NCBI RefSeq assembly: GCF_033126985.1
Contig: NZ_AP024714.1
Span: 186,001-250,000 of the forward strand
DNA length: 64,000 nucleotides
Direction: 5' to 3'
Source of the DNA: Methylomarinovum caldicuralii
GTDB taxonomy: Bacteria > Pseudomonadota > Gammaproteobacteria > Methylococcales > Methylothermaceae
A model generated the notes under the pieces. That model made no database searches and was not told the origin of the DNA. It worked only from the letters and a program-made list of their open reading frames with translations. This document shows, piece by piece, positions 16,457-24,616 of this stretch. How positions within the stretch are numbered: the first letter of the stretch is position 1; each line of letters begins with the position of its first letter. A program made the position numbers and the translations under genes.

Positions 16457-17643
16457 ACCAGCACACCGTTTTATTCACCTCCGAGGCAGTCACCGCCGGT
16501 CATCCGGACCGCCTATGTGACAGCATCAGCGATGCCATTGTCGATCGTTTCCTATGCCAGGATCCGGGCTCACGGGTGATCACCGAATGCGCCATCTCAA
16601 AGGGCGTCGTGTTCATCGCCGCCCGGCTGGCTTCTGACGTCATGATCGACCTGCCGGAAACCGCCCGCTCGGTGATCCGGGAAATCGGCTATCACCCCAA
16701 AGACTTCGATGCCGAAGGTTGCACGGTCGTCACCAGCATCATCCAGATGCCGGTGGAGCAACGCTGCCAGGACGAAAGCTTGCTGAGCGATGCCGAAATC
16801 GACCGGATCGTCGCTCAGAATCAGACCACCGTCTTCGGCTTCGCCTGCACCCACACCCCGGACCTGATGCCTCTGCCCATCACGCTGGCCCGCCATCTGG
16901 CCAATCAATTGAGCGCCGCCCGGACACACGAAGAGCTGGCCTGTCTGTCTCCCGACGGCACCATCCAGGTCGGCGTGGAATTGGCGGGCGGAATCCCCCG
17001 GCGCCTGCATACCCTCGCCTTGATCTGCGGTTTCCAGGCGGGCCAGATCATCAAGCCGGATCGTTTGCAGGAAACCCTCAAAACCCAGGTCATCGAACCG
17101 GTCCTGCAATCGATGCAACTAAGTCTGGATCCGGAAACCCGCATTCTCATCAACCCCTTGGGCGCCCACATCCGCAGCGGCCCGGCGACACATTCGGGCA
17201 TGACCGGGCGCAAGACCGCCAACGATACCTATGGCGCTTACGCCCGTCACAGCGGCGCCGCCTTGAGTGGCAAGGATCCCCTGCGCATCGACCGCAGCGG
17301 CACCTATGCCGCCCGTTATGCCGCTAAAAATGTGGTCAGCGCCGGATTGGCCGAGGCTTGTGAAGTGCAACTCAGCTATACCATCGGCCAGGCCCGTCCG
17401 GTCAGCGTCGAAGTCGACACCTTTGGCACCGGCACCCTAAAGGATGAAGTCATCGCCAAAAGGCTGGAAGAAGTCTTCGATTTCCGTGTCGGGGCGATCA
17501 TTCGGGACCTGCAGCTCCGCCAACTGCCGTCGCGCTATCCCGAAGGTTTCTATCGCCACCTGCCTGTGGCCGGGCACTTCGGCGCTTCCTTTACCGAACT
17601 GCCGTGGGAGCGCACCGACAAGGCCGCGGAACTGAAAGGTTGA
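16453..17643 (+). CDS. Divergent S-adenosylmethionine synthetase (MetK-like)
   Basis: This 396-residue protein has the full length and three-domain layout of methionine adenosyltransferase, which makes SAM from methionine and ATP. Kept motifs: FTSEAVTAGHPDR (8-20), GMTGRK (249-254), SGKDP (272-276) with Asp280, and YAAKNVVSAGLA. Changed positions relative to E. coli MetK: the GDQG loop is QNQT (Asp to Asn at 123), the Lys after the RPD turn is Thr170, the GPMGD loop is GPATH (Asp to His at 247), and the KVD Lys is Arg. These sites bind methionine or phosphates in the known enzyme. Translationally coupled to the P-type ATPase. It may be a paralogue with altered substrate; a housekeeping metK is expected elsewhere. 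Confidence 0.8.
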   Translation: MNQHTVLFTSEAVTAGHPDRLCDSISDAIVDRFLCQDPGSRVITECAISKGVVFIAARLASDVMIDLPETARSVIREIGYHPKDFDAEGCTVVTSIIQMPVEQRCQDESLLSDAEIDRIVAQNQTTVFGFACTHTPDLMPLPITLARHLANQLSAARTHEELACLSPDGTIQVGVELAGGIPRRLHTLALICGFQAGQIIKPDRLQETLKTQVIEPVLQSMQLSLDPETRILINPLGAHIRSGPATHSGMTGRKTANDTYGAYARHSGAALSGKDPLRIDRSGTYAARYAAKNVVSAGLAEACEVQLSYTIGQARPVSVEVDTFGTGTLKDEVIAKRLEEVFDFRVGAIIRDLQLRQLPSRYPEGFYRHLPVAGHFGASFTELPWERTDKAAELKG

Positions 17644-18111
17644 TCAGGAACGGGGCCGATTCAGCAACTCGTAAAGATACCAAAGTAAGGTCAGCGCCGG
17701 TGGCGCCACATGGCCTTTGGCCAGTTCGCGGAACAGGAAGATCGTGAAAAACACAAAAATCAGGGAAGGATTGTTGAGGCGGGCATTGGACCATCGTCTC
17801 AAGCTGTCGTCGAACTGCCGCAGTTGCTGACTGACGAGGACATCCAGAGAAGGATGCTGCGGCGCGGCGAGGTCCAGCTCAAACCACCCCTGTTCTCTGG
17901 CCTGGCGGGCCAGAGTTGCCAAGTCGAGGGAGCCGTCATGGCACAGCAGCACACTTGCGGTGCGCGGATTGACCTCCACCGCACTTACTTCCGCACGTGC
18001 CGCCAAAACCTGGCCGAGGGCCTGGAAATAGTCATCCAGGCCCCGCTTGTCAGGAATGCGCAAACGGAAGCGATTGCTTGCCACGTGGGAAACGTATGCC
18101 CGGACGGTCAT
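17644..18111 (-). CDS. HMA-like domain protein with C-terminal membrane segment
   Basis: A 155-residue protein with an N-terminal ferredoxin-like HMA_2-type domain (about 1-80) lacking a CxxC pair, then a membrane helix near 118-133 (FVFFTIFLFREL) and a second hydrophobic stretch. The segment VEVNPRTASVLL parallels IRVNPRTATLTV in the neighbouring ATPase N-terminus, so the two domains are related. It runs opposite to the ATPase/MetK genes and converges on MetK with no gap. The start overlaps the stop of the next upstream minus-strand gene (18108) by 4 bases, so these minus genes form an operon. Function unknown; a partner or regulator of the pump is a guess. Confidence 0.65.
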   Translation of the reverse strand: MTVRAYVSHVASNRFRLRIPDKRGLDDYFQALGQVLAARAEVSAVEVNPRTASVLLCHDGSLDLATLARQAREQGWFELDLAAPQHPSLDVLVSQQLRQFDDSLRRWSNARLNNPSLIFVFFTIFLFRELAKGHVAPPALTLLWYLYELLNRPRS

Positions 18112-18380
18112 GGGGTTTCATCGGAATCGCCGGGGGCCGTATCTTCTGCCGCCGCGCGGGCCTGCCGCAGTTCGTCCTGGACCTCGGCATAGATATCTTC
18201 CACATCTTCGGCGACCTCGGCCAAGGTCTCCCGAGCCTTTTCATAGGCCAAAATCCCCGATTTGAGAGTGGCGCGCAACAGGAGCCTGCCTGTGTCCCCC
18301 CTCAGGGCGGAACGGGCCGCCAGAGCAGCTGCGGTCAATCCCACCCCGATAGCGATCCCTTTGAGCGTTTCATCCTTCAT
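18108..18380 (-). CDS. DUF5132-like small membrane-associated protein
   Basis: A 90-residue protein with an N-terminal hydrophobic helix (IAIGVGLTAAALAARSAL) and a charged, helical C-terminal half (EVAEDVEDIYAEVQDELRQ). Size and layout fit small DUF5132-type proteins found beside P-type ATPases and HMA-like proteins; the family name is from memory and moderate in certainty. Coupled by a 4-base overlap to the HMA-like gene downstream, and 5 bases from the EcsC-like gene upstream. Confidence 0.5.
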   Translation of the reverse strand: MKDETLKGIAIGVGLTAAALAARSALRGDTGRLLLRATLKSGILAYEKARETLAEVAEDVEDIYAEVQDELRQARAAAEDTAPGDSDETP

Positions 18381-18385
18381 CTCAT

Positions 18386-19222
18386 TCAGGCTGCCTCCCG
18401 ATATTTCCGCGCGCCCCGGACCGTCAGATGGAGCTGGCGGTACTCGGCTTCGATCAGTTCCGGCGAATACTTCCGTTCCAGGCGGCGCAGGGTGAAATGC
18501 CCTTTGGCCATGTCCTGAAAATGCCGCATGAAGACGGCATTGACGGCGGCCCCCGCCGCGGCGCCGACCATGGGGATCGCCAAAGCGGCCGCCCGCTGCG
18601 ACAGAGCGATGCCAAACCGATCGGCCACACTGGTGATCAATTTCAACAGCACAGGCGCACCTTCTCGTTGCAATCCGTGCGTTTGCAGATAACTCAACGC
18701 TTCGGCCACCGGCAGGGTAAGCGCCAGCCGGACCCCATAATAACCGGTTTCGGCGGAATCGTCCGTATGACTGCGACCGCCGTGGGCAAAGACCTCGAGA
18801 CAGGCCAGGCGGGTTTCCGGATCATCCAGGCGCTCGCCCTGATCCCGGGCGATTGCGGCAATGCTCCGCAACATCAACACCGTGGAAAACGGCAGTTCCA
18901 CAGCAAGCGCAGGCAGGCCGAAAAAGCCCCCCAGCGCTCCACAAGCACCACTCCCCCACTGATAGAGCGCACACCGGGTTCGGCCACGCTTGTTCGCAGC
19001 GAGCGTGGACAGGGCGAAGTCCAACGCTTTTTCGACCGCCGTGCGGGCAGCACCATGGATCAGTTCGTACCAGTTCGCCGGCAGATGCTGAAACCCCAGT
19101 TCCACGGGTTTGCCGATAGCGTGGGTGAGACGGGCTGCCAGACTGGGAAATTCCATCAGACGGTAAGCTTCGACCAGACTGTCCCTGTCAGCGGGAGTAA
19201 GGGCAACAACGGGAGGACTCAT
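18386..19222 (-). CDS. EcsC family protein
   Basis: A 278-residue member of the EcsC family, named after a protein of the Bacillus EcsAB transporter locus; the biochemical role is not established. Visible: a Gly/Ala-rich central part (WGSGACGALGGFFGLPALAVELPF) that is probably membrane-associated, and LAIPMVGAAAGAAVNAVFMRHFQDMAKGHF near the C-terminus, a family hallmark. It is the first gene of a three-gene minus-strand operon with the DUF5132-like and HMA-like genes. A short gap of about 70 bases separates it from the MgtE-like gene upstream. Confidence 0.75.
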   Translation of the reverse strand: MSPPVVALTPADRDSLVEAYRLMEFPSLAARLTHAIGKPVELGFQHLPANWYELIHGAARTAVEKALDFALSTLAANKRGRTRCALYQWGSGACGALGGFFGLPALAVELPFSTVLMLRSIAAIARDQGERLDDPETRLACLEVFAHGGRSHTDDSAETGYYGVRLALTLPVAEALSYLQTHGLQREGAPVLLKLITSVADRFGIALSQRAAALAIPMVGAAAGAAVNAVFMRHFQDMAKGHFTLRRLERKYSPELIEAEYRQLHLTVRGARKYREAA

Positions 19223-19290
19223 AAAAATGCACCGTCCAAAGTTTCATCAACATTTCATGAAAGCATGCCAACATTACCGTTTTTTGACAG

Positions 19291-20295
19291 TTAGAGCATC
19301 CAACGCACCGTCATGAGATACACCGCCAGGCTGAGAATATCCTGAACAATGGTGGCCACCGGTCCGCTGCCAAAGGCCGGGTCCAATCCCAGCCGGCTCA
19401 AAACCCAGGGAAACAACAGGCCGATACTGGTCGCAAAGGCGCTTGCGGCTACCAGTGCCGTACAGACCGCCAGCGCCAGCTGCAGTCCGAAGGTCAGCCA
19501 GATCAAGGGAAACAGCAGCCCTGCCAGAATGAAACCCAGGAGCAATCCGGTGACGGTCTCTCCCAGCCAAAGATGGACGAGGGACGCCCGGCTGAAGGAA
19601 AGCCCCCGCACGGCGATGGCTTCCGATTGAGTGCCGATGGCGTCCGCCAGATAAACCAGACCCGGGATGAAAAAAGCCACCGCCACCTGGGCTTTGAGTT
19701 CGGTCTCGAAATCCGTCATCAACCCGGTGGCCAGAACGCTCCCTGCAGTACCGACCAACAACCAGGGCAGCCGATGCCAGGCGCGCTTGATCGGGTTGCC
19801 TTCGATGGCGTTGAGCGCCTGCTCGGTATTGTTCTTCCAAATACCGACGAAACGGTTCATATCCTCGATGTGAGCATGATGCAGCAGTTTCAAGAGCGCC
19901 GGCGGCGGAATCAAACCCTGCAGCCTGCCCTTTTGATCCGCGACGGCCACCGTTCCCACCCCGTGATCCAAAGCAACCTGGACCACCTCATCCACTGCCG
20001 CAGCCATCGACACGGCGGGAACAGGCCGCATTTTCTCTTTCGCACGCACAGAAGCCGAATCCGGATCCAGATCTTCGGGGAGCAGCAATCCCAGATACCT
20101 GCCCTGATCATCGCAAACGACCACCGCCGGTGCCCGCAAACAGCTTGACGCATCCTGGCGGCAGCGCTCCAATACAGACGCCAACGGCTCATCGCCCCGG
20201 ATCACCAGCGGTGCCGGCACGGTCAGGCTTCCAATCTCCGGATCGTCCTGTGGGATTTCTCTCGGGGGAAAATCGGGGTCTGTCTTGATCTCCAT
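19291..20295 (-). CDS. mgtE: Short MgtE-type magnesium transporter
   Basis: An inner-membrane divalent cation channel or transporter of the MgtE family. It has two CBS domains (about residues 30-150; DDQGRYLGLL, DQKGRLQGLI) and a C-terminal MgtE membrane domain with five helices (about 180-330), including PGLVYLADAIGTQSEAIAVRGL, the family's pore-lining signature. The N-terminal MgtE_N helical domain that senses magnesium is absent, so it is shorter (334 residues) than typical MgtE (about 450). An in-frame ATG nine codons upstream (20322) is an alternative start; neither has a strong ribosome site. It sits in the same cation-related island as the P-type ATPase. Confidence 0.85.
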   Translation of the reverse strand: MEIKTDPDFPPREIPQDDPEIGSLTVPAPLVIRGDEPLASVLERCRQDASSCLRAPAVVVCDDQGRYLGLLLPEDLDPDSASVRAKEKMRPVPAVSMAAAVDEVVQVALDHGVGTVAVADQKGRLQGLIPPPALLKLLHHAHIEDMNRFVGIWKNNTEQALNAIEGNPIKRAWHRLPWLLVGTAGSVLATGLMTDFETELKAQVAVAFFIPGLVYLADAIGTQSEAIAVRGLSFSRASLVHLWLGETVTGLLLGFILAGLLFPLIWLTFGLQLALAVCTALVAASAFATSIGLLFPWVLSRLGLDPAFGSGPVATIVQDILSLAVYLMTVRWML

Positions 20296-20385
20296 CAAGT
20301 TTTCGCCGCAGTCGGGGAACATTCGGATGCCAATCTGTCCAATTATCCGGGTTTTTCATGAAAATCTTATGACAGGAGGACAATC

Positions 20386-20709
20386 ATGGCCGATATCAAA
20401 ACCGAAACGCCGGTCCAGGACGAAGCGGAGAACAAGGTATCCATAGTGGCCAAAGCGGCGGAAGGTGTCCGTAGCGGCGCTGTCGATGCCGGTGAAAGCG
20501 CACGCCATCTGTTCGCCAAGGTGGGGCAGCTCGGCGGCAAGGGGATTTACGGCGTCTGTTACGGGGTTTCCTACGGCGCCACCTTCGCCGCTCTGACGGT
20601 GGCCAATGTATTGCCGGAAAGCGCCCTACGCGGCTTCAGGGACGGGGCCAAGGCCGCCGAAGCGTCTCTGCACAAGCCCGTAACGGAAGAAACCGCACAG
20701 CCCGCATAA
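20386..20709 (+). CDS. Small Gly/Ala-rich protein of unknown function
   Basis: A 107-residue protein preceded by a strong AGGAGG site. The middle (about 45-75: GGKGIYGVCYGVSYGATFAALTV) is Gly/Tyr-rich and weakly hydrophobic; the ends are charged. I do not recognise a family. It is transcribed divergently from the MgtE-like gene and closed by a strong terminator. Its position at the border of the cation island suggests association with it, but this is only context. Confidence 0.65.
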   Translation: MADIKTETPVQDEAENKVSIVAKAAEGVRSGAVDAGESARHLFAKVGQLGGKGIYGVCYGVSYGATFAALTVANVLPESALRGFRDGAKAAEASLHKPVTEETAQPA

Positions 20710-20716
20710 CCTTTCG

Positions 20717-20736
20717 GCCCCCTCGCAAGAGGGGGC
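20717..20736. terminator. Bidirectional terminator between small protein and rsmE
   Basis: GCCCCCTC (20717-20724) pairs with GAGGGGGC (20729-20736) across a GCAA tetraloop. It lies between two convergent genes and could serve both. Confidence 0.75.
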
Positions 20737-20745
20737 TTCCCCGCC

Positions 20746-21465
20746 TTACCGCAAATCCCCCCACCGCAGCTGCACCGCCGTCAGCGCCGCCACGGCGGCG
20801 GTCTCCACCCGCAGAATCCGCGGCCCCAGGGCCGCCGGGACGAAACCGGCCTGCCTGGCGTGGTCCAGCTCTTCGGGTGTCAACCCCCCTTCCGGACCGA
20901 TCAGCAGACTCAATTCCGTTTTCGGGGAAGGCAAGGCGGCAAGGGAGCGGCCGGCCGGATCGAGCACCAGACCCCGGCGGCCCGGCAGCCAGTCGGCCAG
21001 AGTCCGGGGCGTCAACATCGCCGGCATCCGGTTGCGGCCGCACTGCTCGCAGGCGGCGACGGCGACAGCCTGCCAGTGGCGGCGTTTGTGTTCGGCCCTG
21101 TCGCCTTCAAGCCGGACGTTACAGCGCGCGGTCAGCAGCGGGGTGATGGCCGCCACGCCCAGCTCCACCGCCTTCTGCACCGCCCAGTCCATGCGCTCGC
21201 CCTTGGCGATGGCAAGGCCCAGATGGATCTTCAGGGGCGATTCGGCCTCCCGCTCGTGCCAGGGACCGATGTACAGGCGCACCGCCTTGCGGCCCAAGGC
21301 TAGGACTTCGGCCTCGAATTCACCGCCCCCGCCGTTGAAGACTGTAAGGGCGGCCCCGGGGCGCAGGCGCAGCACAGTGCGCAGGTAGTGGGCCCGCTCA
21401 TCCCCGACGACAATTTCAGAATCAGCCTGGAGCGGCTGGGGCAGATAAAGGCGGACGCGGCGCAC
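20746..21465 (-). CDS. rsmE: 16S rRNA (uracil-1498-N3)-methyltransferase
   Basis: Cytoplasmic SPOUT-class enzyme that uses SAM to methylate U1498 of 16S rRNA in assembled 30S subunits. At 239 residues it has the usual length. The N-terminal PUA-like part holds GDERAHYLRTVLRL; the knotted catalytic part holds LLIGPEGGLTPEEL and LGPRILRVETAAVAAL, which form the SAM-binding trefoil knot. It abuts the YcgL-family gene with no gap and is probably cotranscribed with hslVU-metF-ycgL upstream. Confidence 0.93.
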   Translation of the reverse strand: MRRVRLYLPQPLQADSEIVVGDERAHYLRTVLRLRPGAALTVFNGGGGEFEAEVLALGRKAVRLYIGPWHEREAESPLKIHLGLAIAKGERMDWAVQKAVELGVAAITPLLTARCNVRLEGDRAEHKRRHWQAVAVAACEQCGRNRMPAMLTPRTLADWLPGRRGLVLDPAGRSLAALPSPKTELSLLIGPEGGLTPEELDHARQAGFVPAALGPRILRVETAAVAALTAVQLRWGDLR

Positions 21466-21711
21466 TCAGCCGAGGGGTTCCTTGGGTGGCGGGGGCTGGA
21501 GATGGTAACCGTGCTCACGCAGGTTGGCCATCACCTGGACGACGTCGGCACGGGCCAGTTTGCGCTCCGGCGTCAGATCCAGCTCGAAGACGAACACCGG
21601 ATTGACGAAATGGCGCATCAGCTCGGCGGGCACTGGCGAGAAGTCGTCCTTGTCCCGCAGGTAGAGATACATTTCGTCCCGCTTGCGGGAGCGGTAGATG
21701 TAGCACTTCAT
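21466..21711 (-). CDS. ycgL: YcgL family protein
   Basis: An 81-residue protein of the YcgL family. The N-terminal CYIYRSRKRDEMYLYL, the central DDFSPVPAELM and C-terminal HGYHLQPPPP are the family's conserved blocks. It is known as a small conserved gammaproteobacterial protein; its biochemical role is not settled. ATG 21711 overlaps the metF stop by 4 bases, so translation is coupled. A longer frame upstream of this start is a shadow of metF. Confidence 0.88.
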   Translation of the reverse strand: MKCYIYRSRKRDEMYLYLRDKDDFSPVPAELMRHFVNPVFVFELDLTPERKLARADVVQVMANLREHGYHLQPPPPKEPLG

Positions 21712-22547
21712 GCCAGTCCCAGGTTGCGGCAGATGGTCAGGGTCGGCTCGACCCGGTTCATGGTGTAGAAGTGAAGGCCGGGCACGCCCCCTTCGATGAG
21801 ACGCTGGCACAGCTTGGTCACCACCTCGATGCCGAAGGCGCGGATCGCTGCCAGGTTGCCGTCGAAGGCCTCCAGGCGTTTGCGCATCCAACGCGGGATC
21901 TCGGCGCCGCACAGATCGGAAAAGCGCGCCAGCTGGGCGTAGTTGGTCACCGGCATGATGCCGGGGACGATGGGGATGGTCACCCCCAGGTCGCGGCAGT
22001 CGGCGACGAAGTGGAAGTAGGCGTCGGCGTTGTAGAAGTACTGGGTGATGGCCCCGTCGGCGCCGGCCTCGACCTTGGTGACGAAGTGCTGCAGGTCGTC
22101 CGGATAGCTGGGCGCCTGGGGATGGGTTTCCGGATAGGCGGCCACCTCCAGGTGGAAATGGTCGCCGGTTTCGGCGCGGATGAAGGCCACCAGATCGCTG
22201 GCGTAGCGGAAATCGCCGTCGGCGCGCATCCCCGAGGGCAGATCGCCGCGCAGGGCGACGATGCGGCGGATGCCCCGCGCGCGGTACTGGTCCAGCAGGG
22301 CGCGGATCTCGGCTCTGGTCGAGCCGATGCACGACAGGTGGGGCGCCGCTTCGATCCCGGTCTCGCACTGGATTTCCAGCACGGTTTCGAAAGTCTTGTC
22401 GCGGGTGCTGCCCCCGGCGCCGTAGGTGACCGAGAAATAGACCGGCTCGAGTTGGGCCAGCTGCCGGTAGGTGTCGCGCAGCTGGGCGGCCATCTCCGCC
22501 GAACGGGGCGGAAAGAATTCGAAACTCAGGGCGATGGAACGGTTCAC
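21708..22547 (-). CDS. metF: 5,10-methylenetetrahydrofolate reductase
   Basis: Flavoprotein that reduces 5,10-methylene-THF to 5-methyl-THF, the methyl donor for methionine synthesis. The 279-residue TIM barrel has normal length. Seen: FEFFPPRS at the start (catalytic Glu), YGAGGSTRDKTFE, HLSCIGSTRAEI, ALRGDLP, and ITQYFYNADAYFHF for the FAD and folate site. It precedes ycgL with a 4-base overlap and follows hslU by about 20 bases. Linked to the methyl cycle and thus to SAM supply. Confidence 0.95.
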   Translation of the reverse strand: MNRSIALSFEFFPPRSAEMAAQLRDTYRQLAQLEPVYFSVTYGAGGSTRDKTFETVLEIQCETGIEAAPHLSCIGSTRAEIRALLDQYRARGIRRIVALRGDLPSGMRADGDFRYASDLVAFIRAETGDHFHLEVAAYPETHPQAPSYPDDLQHFVTKVEAGADGAITQYFYNADAYFHFVADCRDLGVTIPIVPGIMPVTNYAQLARFSDLCGAEIPRWMRKRLEAFDGNLAAIRAFGIEVVTKLCQRLIEGGVPGLHFYTMNRVEPTLTICRNLGLA

Positions 22548-22567
22548 GCAGATCCCACCTCGGCAGA

Positions 22568-23893
22568 TTAAAGGATGTAGCGGCTCAGGTCCTCGTCCTG
22601 GGCCAGTTCCCCCAGATGCTCGTCCACGCAGGCGGCGTCGATGGTGACCGTCTCACCGGCCAGCTCGGGGGCCTTGAAGGAGATTTCCTCCAGCAGTTTC
22701 TCCAGCACCGTGTGCAGGCGGCGGGCGCCGATGTTTTCCACCGTTTCGTTGACCTGCCAGGCGATCTCGGCGATGCGGGCGATGCCGTCGGCGGTGAATT
22801 CCAGCCCCACCCCTTCGGTGGCCATGAGCGCCTTGTACTGCTCGGTGAGCGAGGCGTCGGGCTCGGTGAGGATGCGGACAAAGTCCTCCACCGACAGGGC
22901 GCTCAGTTCCACCCGGATGGGGAAGCGGCCCTGCAGCTCTGGAATCAGGTCCGAGGGCTTGGCCAGATGGAAGGCGCCGGAGGCGATGAAGAGGATGTGA
23001 TCGGTCTTGACCATGCCGTACTTGGTGGTCACGGTGCTGCCCTCCACCAGCGGCAGCAGGTCGCGCTGCACCCCCTCGCGGGAGACGTCGGCGCTGGCGC
23101 CCATCTCCGAGCGGCGGCAGATCTTGTCGATCTCGTCGAGGAAGACGATGCCGTGCTGTTCCACCCGTTCCAGGGCGCGGAACTTGATCTCCTCCTCGTT
23201 GACCAGCTTGGCGGCCTCCTCCTCGCGCAGGGCCTCAAGGGCGTCTTTAATCTTCATCTTGCGGCGCTTGGTCTTGCCGCTGGCCAGATTCTGGAACAGG
23301 CCCTGGAGCTGGCTGGTCATCTCCTCCATCCCCGGTGGCGCCATGATCTCCACCCCCATCCGCGGGGCCTGGACCTCGATCTCGATCTCCATGTCGTCGA
23401 TCTCCCCGGCCCGCAGGCGGTCGCGGAAACGCTGGCGGGCGGCCGATTCCCTGTCCGCCGGGGTTTCGCTCCAGCTCGACGGCGGCGGCACCAGCATATC
23501 GAGGATGCGCTCCTCAGCGGCCCGTTCGGCCCGCGCCCGGACCTTCTCCATCTCCGCCTCGCGGGTCTGCTTGACGGCCACCTCCACCAGATCGCGGATG
23601 ATGGACTCCACGTCGCGGCCCACGTAGCCCACCTCGGTGAACTTGGTCGCCTCCACCTTGATGAAAGGCGCATTGGCCAGCCGCGCCAGACGGCGGGCGA
23701 TCTCGGTCTTGCCCACCCCGGTGGGGCCGATCATGAGGATGTTCTTGGGGGTGATCTCGTCGCGCAGCGCCTCCGGCACCCGGCTGCGGCGCCAGCGGTT
23801 GCGCAGGGCGATGGCCACGGCGCGCTTGGCGTCCTGCTGGCCGATGATGTGCTTGTCGAGTTCGTGGACGATCTCGCGGGGGGTCATGGTCAT
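22568..23893 (-). CDS. hslU: HslU, ATPase subunit of the HslUV protease
   Basis: AAA+ unfoldase that feeds proteins into the HslV peptidase. Length 441 residues. Walker [16 protein letters not shown] (about 55-69), intermediate I domain (about 110-230, with [11 protein letters not shown]), Walker [12 protein letters not shown], and a C-terminal ending in RYIL that inserts into HslV. It overlaps hslV by 4 bases (ATGA), as usual in proteobacteria. Heat-shock control is expected from family knowledge but no clear sigma-32 box was found. Confidence 0.97.
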   Translation of the reverse strand: MTMTPREIVHELDKHIIGQQDAKRAVAIALRNRWRRSRVPEALRDEITPKNILMIGPTGVGKTEIARRLARLANAPFIKVEATKFTEVGYVGRDVESIIRDLVEVAVKQTREAEMEKVRARAERAAEERILDMLVPPPSSWSETPADRESAARQRFRDRLRAGEIDDMEIEIEVQAPRMGVEIMAPPGMEEMTSQLQGLFQNLASGKTKRRKMKIKDALEALREEEAAKLVNEEEIKFRALERVEQHGIVFLDEIDKICRRSEMGASADVSREGVQRDLLPLVEGSTVTTKYGMVKTDHILFIASGAFHLAKPSDLIPELQGRFPIRVELSALSVEDFVRILTEPDASLTEQYKALMATEGVGLEFTADGIARIAEIAWQVNETVENIGARRLHTVLEKLLEEISFKAPELAGETVTIDAACVDEHLGELAQDEDLSRYIL

Positions 23894-24435
23894 GGGCGCG
23901 ACTCCAGCTCCTCGATGGTGAGGTTGTGGTTGGTGTAGATGCAGATGTCGGCAGCGATGTGGAGGGACTTTTCCACGATCTCGCGCGCCGGAAGCTCGGT
24001 GTTCTCCAGCAGGGCCCGGGCTGCCGACAGGGCGTAGAAACCGCCGGAGCCGATGGCGATGAGATCGTGCTCGGGCTGGATCACGTCACCGGTGCCGGAG
24101 ATGATCAGCGAGGACTTGGCGTCGGCGATGGCCAACAACGCCTCCAGCCGCCGCAGGGCGCGGTCGGTGCGCCAGTCCTTGGCCATCTCCACCGCCGCCC
24201 GCACCAGATTGCCGCGGTGTTTTTCCAGCTTGCCCTCGAAATGCTCGAACAGGGTGAAGGCATCGGCGGTGGCACCGGCGAAACCCGCCAGCACCTGATC
24301 GTGATACAGGCGCCGGATCTTGCGGGCGTTGCCCTTCATCACCGTGTTGCCCATGGAAACCTGGCCGTCACCGCCGATGACCACGCGGTCGCCACGGCGG
24401 ACGGAGAGGATGGTGGTGCCTCGGATGGGGCCCAT
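23890..24435 (-). CDS. hslV: HslV, peptidase subunit of the HslUV protease
   Basis: Threonine protease forming a double hexameric ring in the cytoplasm. 181 residues. After a short propeptide the sequence [11 protein letters not shown] contains the N-terminal catalytic Thr. [22 protein letters not shown] and [21 protein letters not shown] are family blocks. First gene of the minus-strand hslVU-metF-ycgL-rsmE run. Confidence 0.97.
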   Translation of the reverse strand: MGPIRGTTILSVRRGDRVVIGGDGQVSMGNTVMKGNARKIRRLYHDQVLAGFAGATADAFTLFEHFEGKLEKHRGNLVRAAVEMAKDWRTDRALRRLEALLAIADAKSSLIISGTGDVIQPEHDLIAIGSGGFYALSAARALLENTELPAREIVEKSLHIAADICIYTNHNLTIEELESRP

Positions 24436-24464
24436 TGCTGCTCCCAGGGTTGTGAAAGACGCTA

Positions 24465-24470
24465 ATTATA
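24465..24470 (-). promoter_or_regulatory. Possible -10 box of the hslVU operon
   Basis: The minus strand reads TATAAT about 30 bases before the hslV start. No convincing -35 hexamer or heat-shock sigma box is seen 13-18 bases further upstream. Confidence 0.35.
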
Positions 24471-24616
24471 CCCGCGCTCAGAAAAAGCACGGAGCCGTTT
24501 CCGGCCGCGATTTGAGCCACTCTCAATTAGGCTGGCCGGTTTGCCTCTTGGATTCAACTCGTAAGTGCAACTCTACCTAGAGCAGAGGGGTAAGCCGCGG
24601 TAGCATCACGGCTTAC

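Noticed and set aside
21466-22368. 300-residue reading frame covering metF and ycgL
   Set aside because: Only the last 81 residues are real (YcgL); the rest is an out-of-frame shadow of metF.
22616-23938. 440-residue plus-strand reading frame opposite hslU
   Set aside because: His/Leu/Gly-rich shadow of a high-GC gene; hslU has all family motifs.
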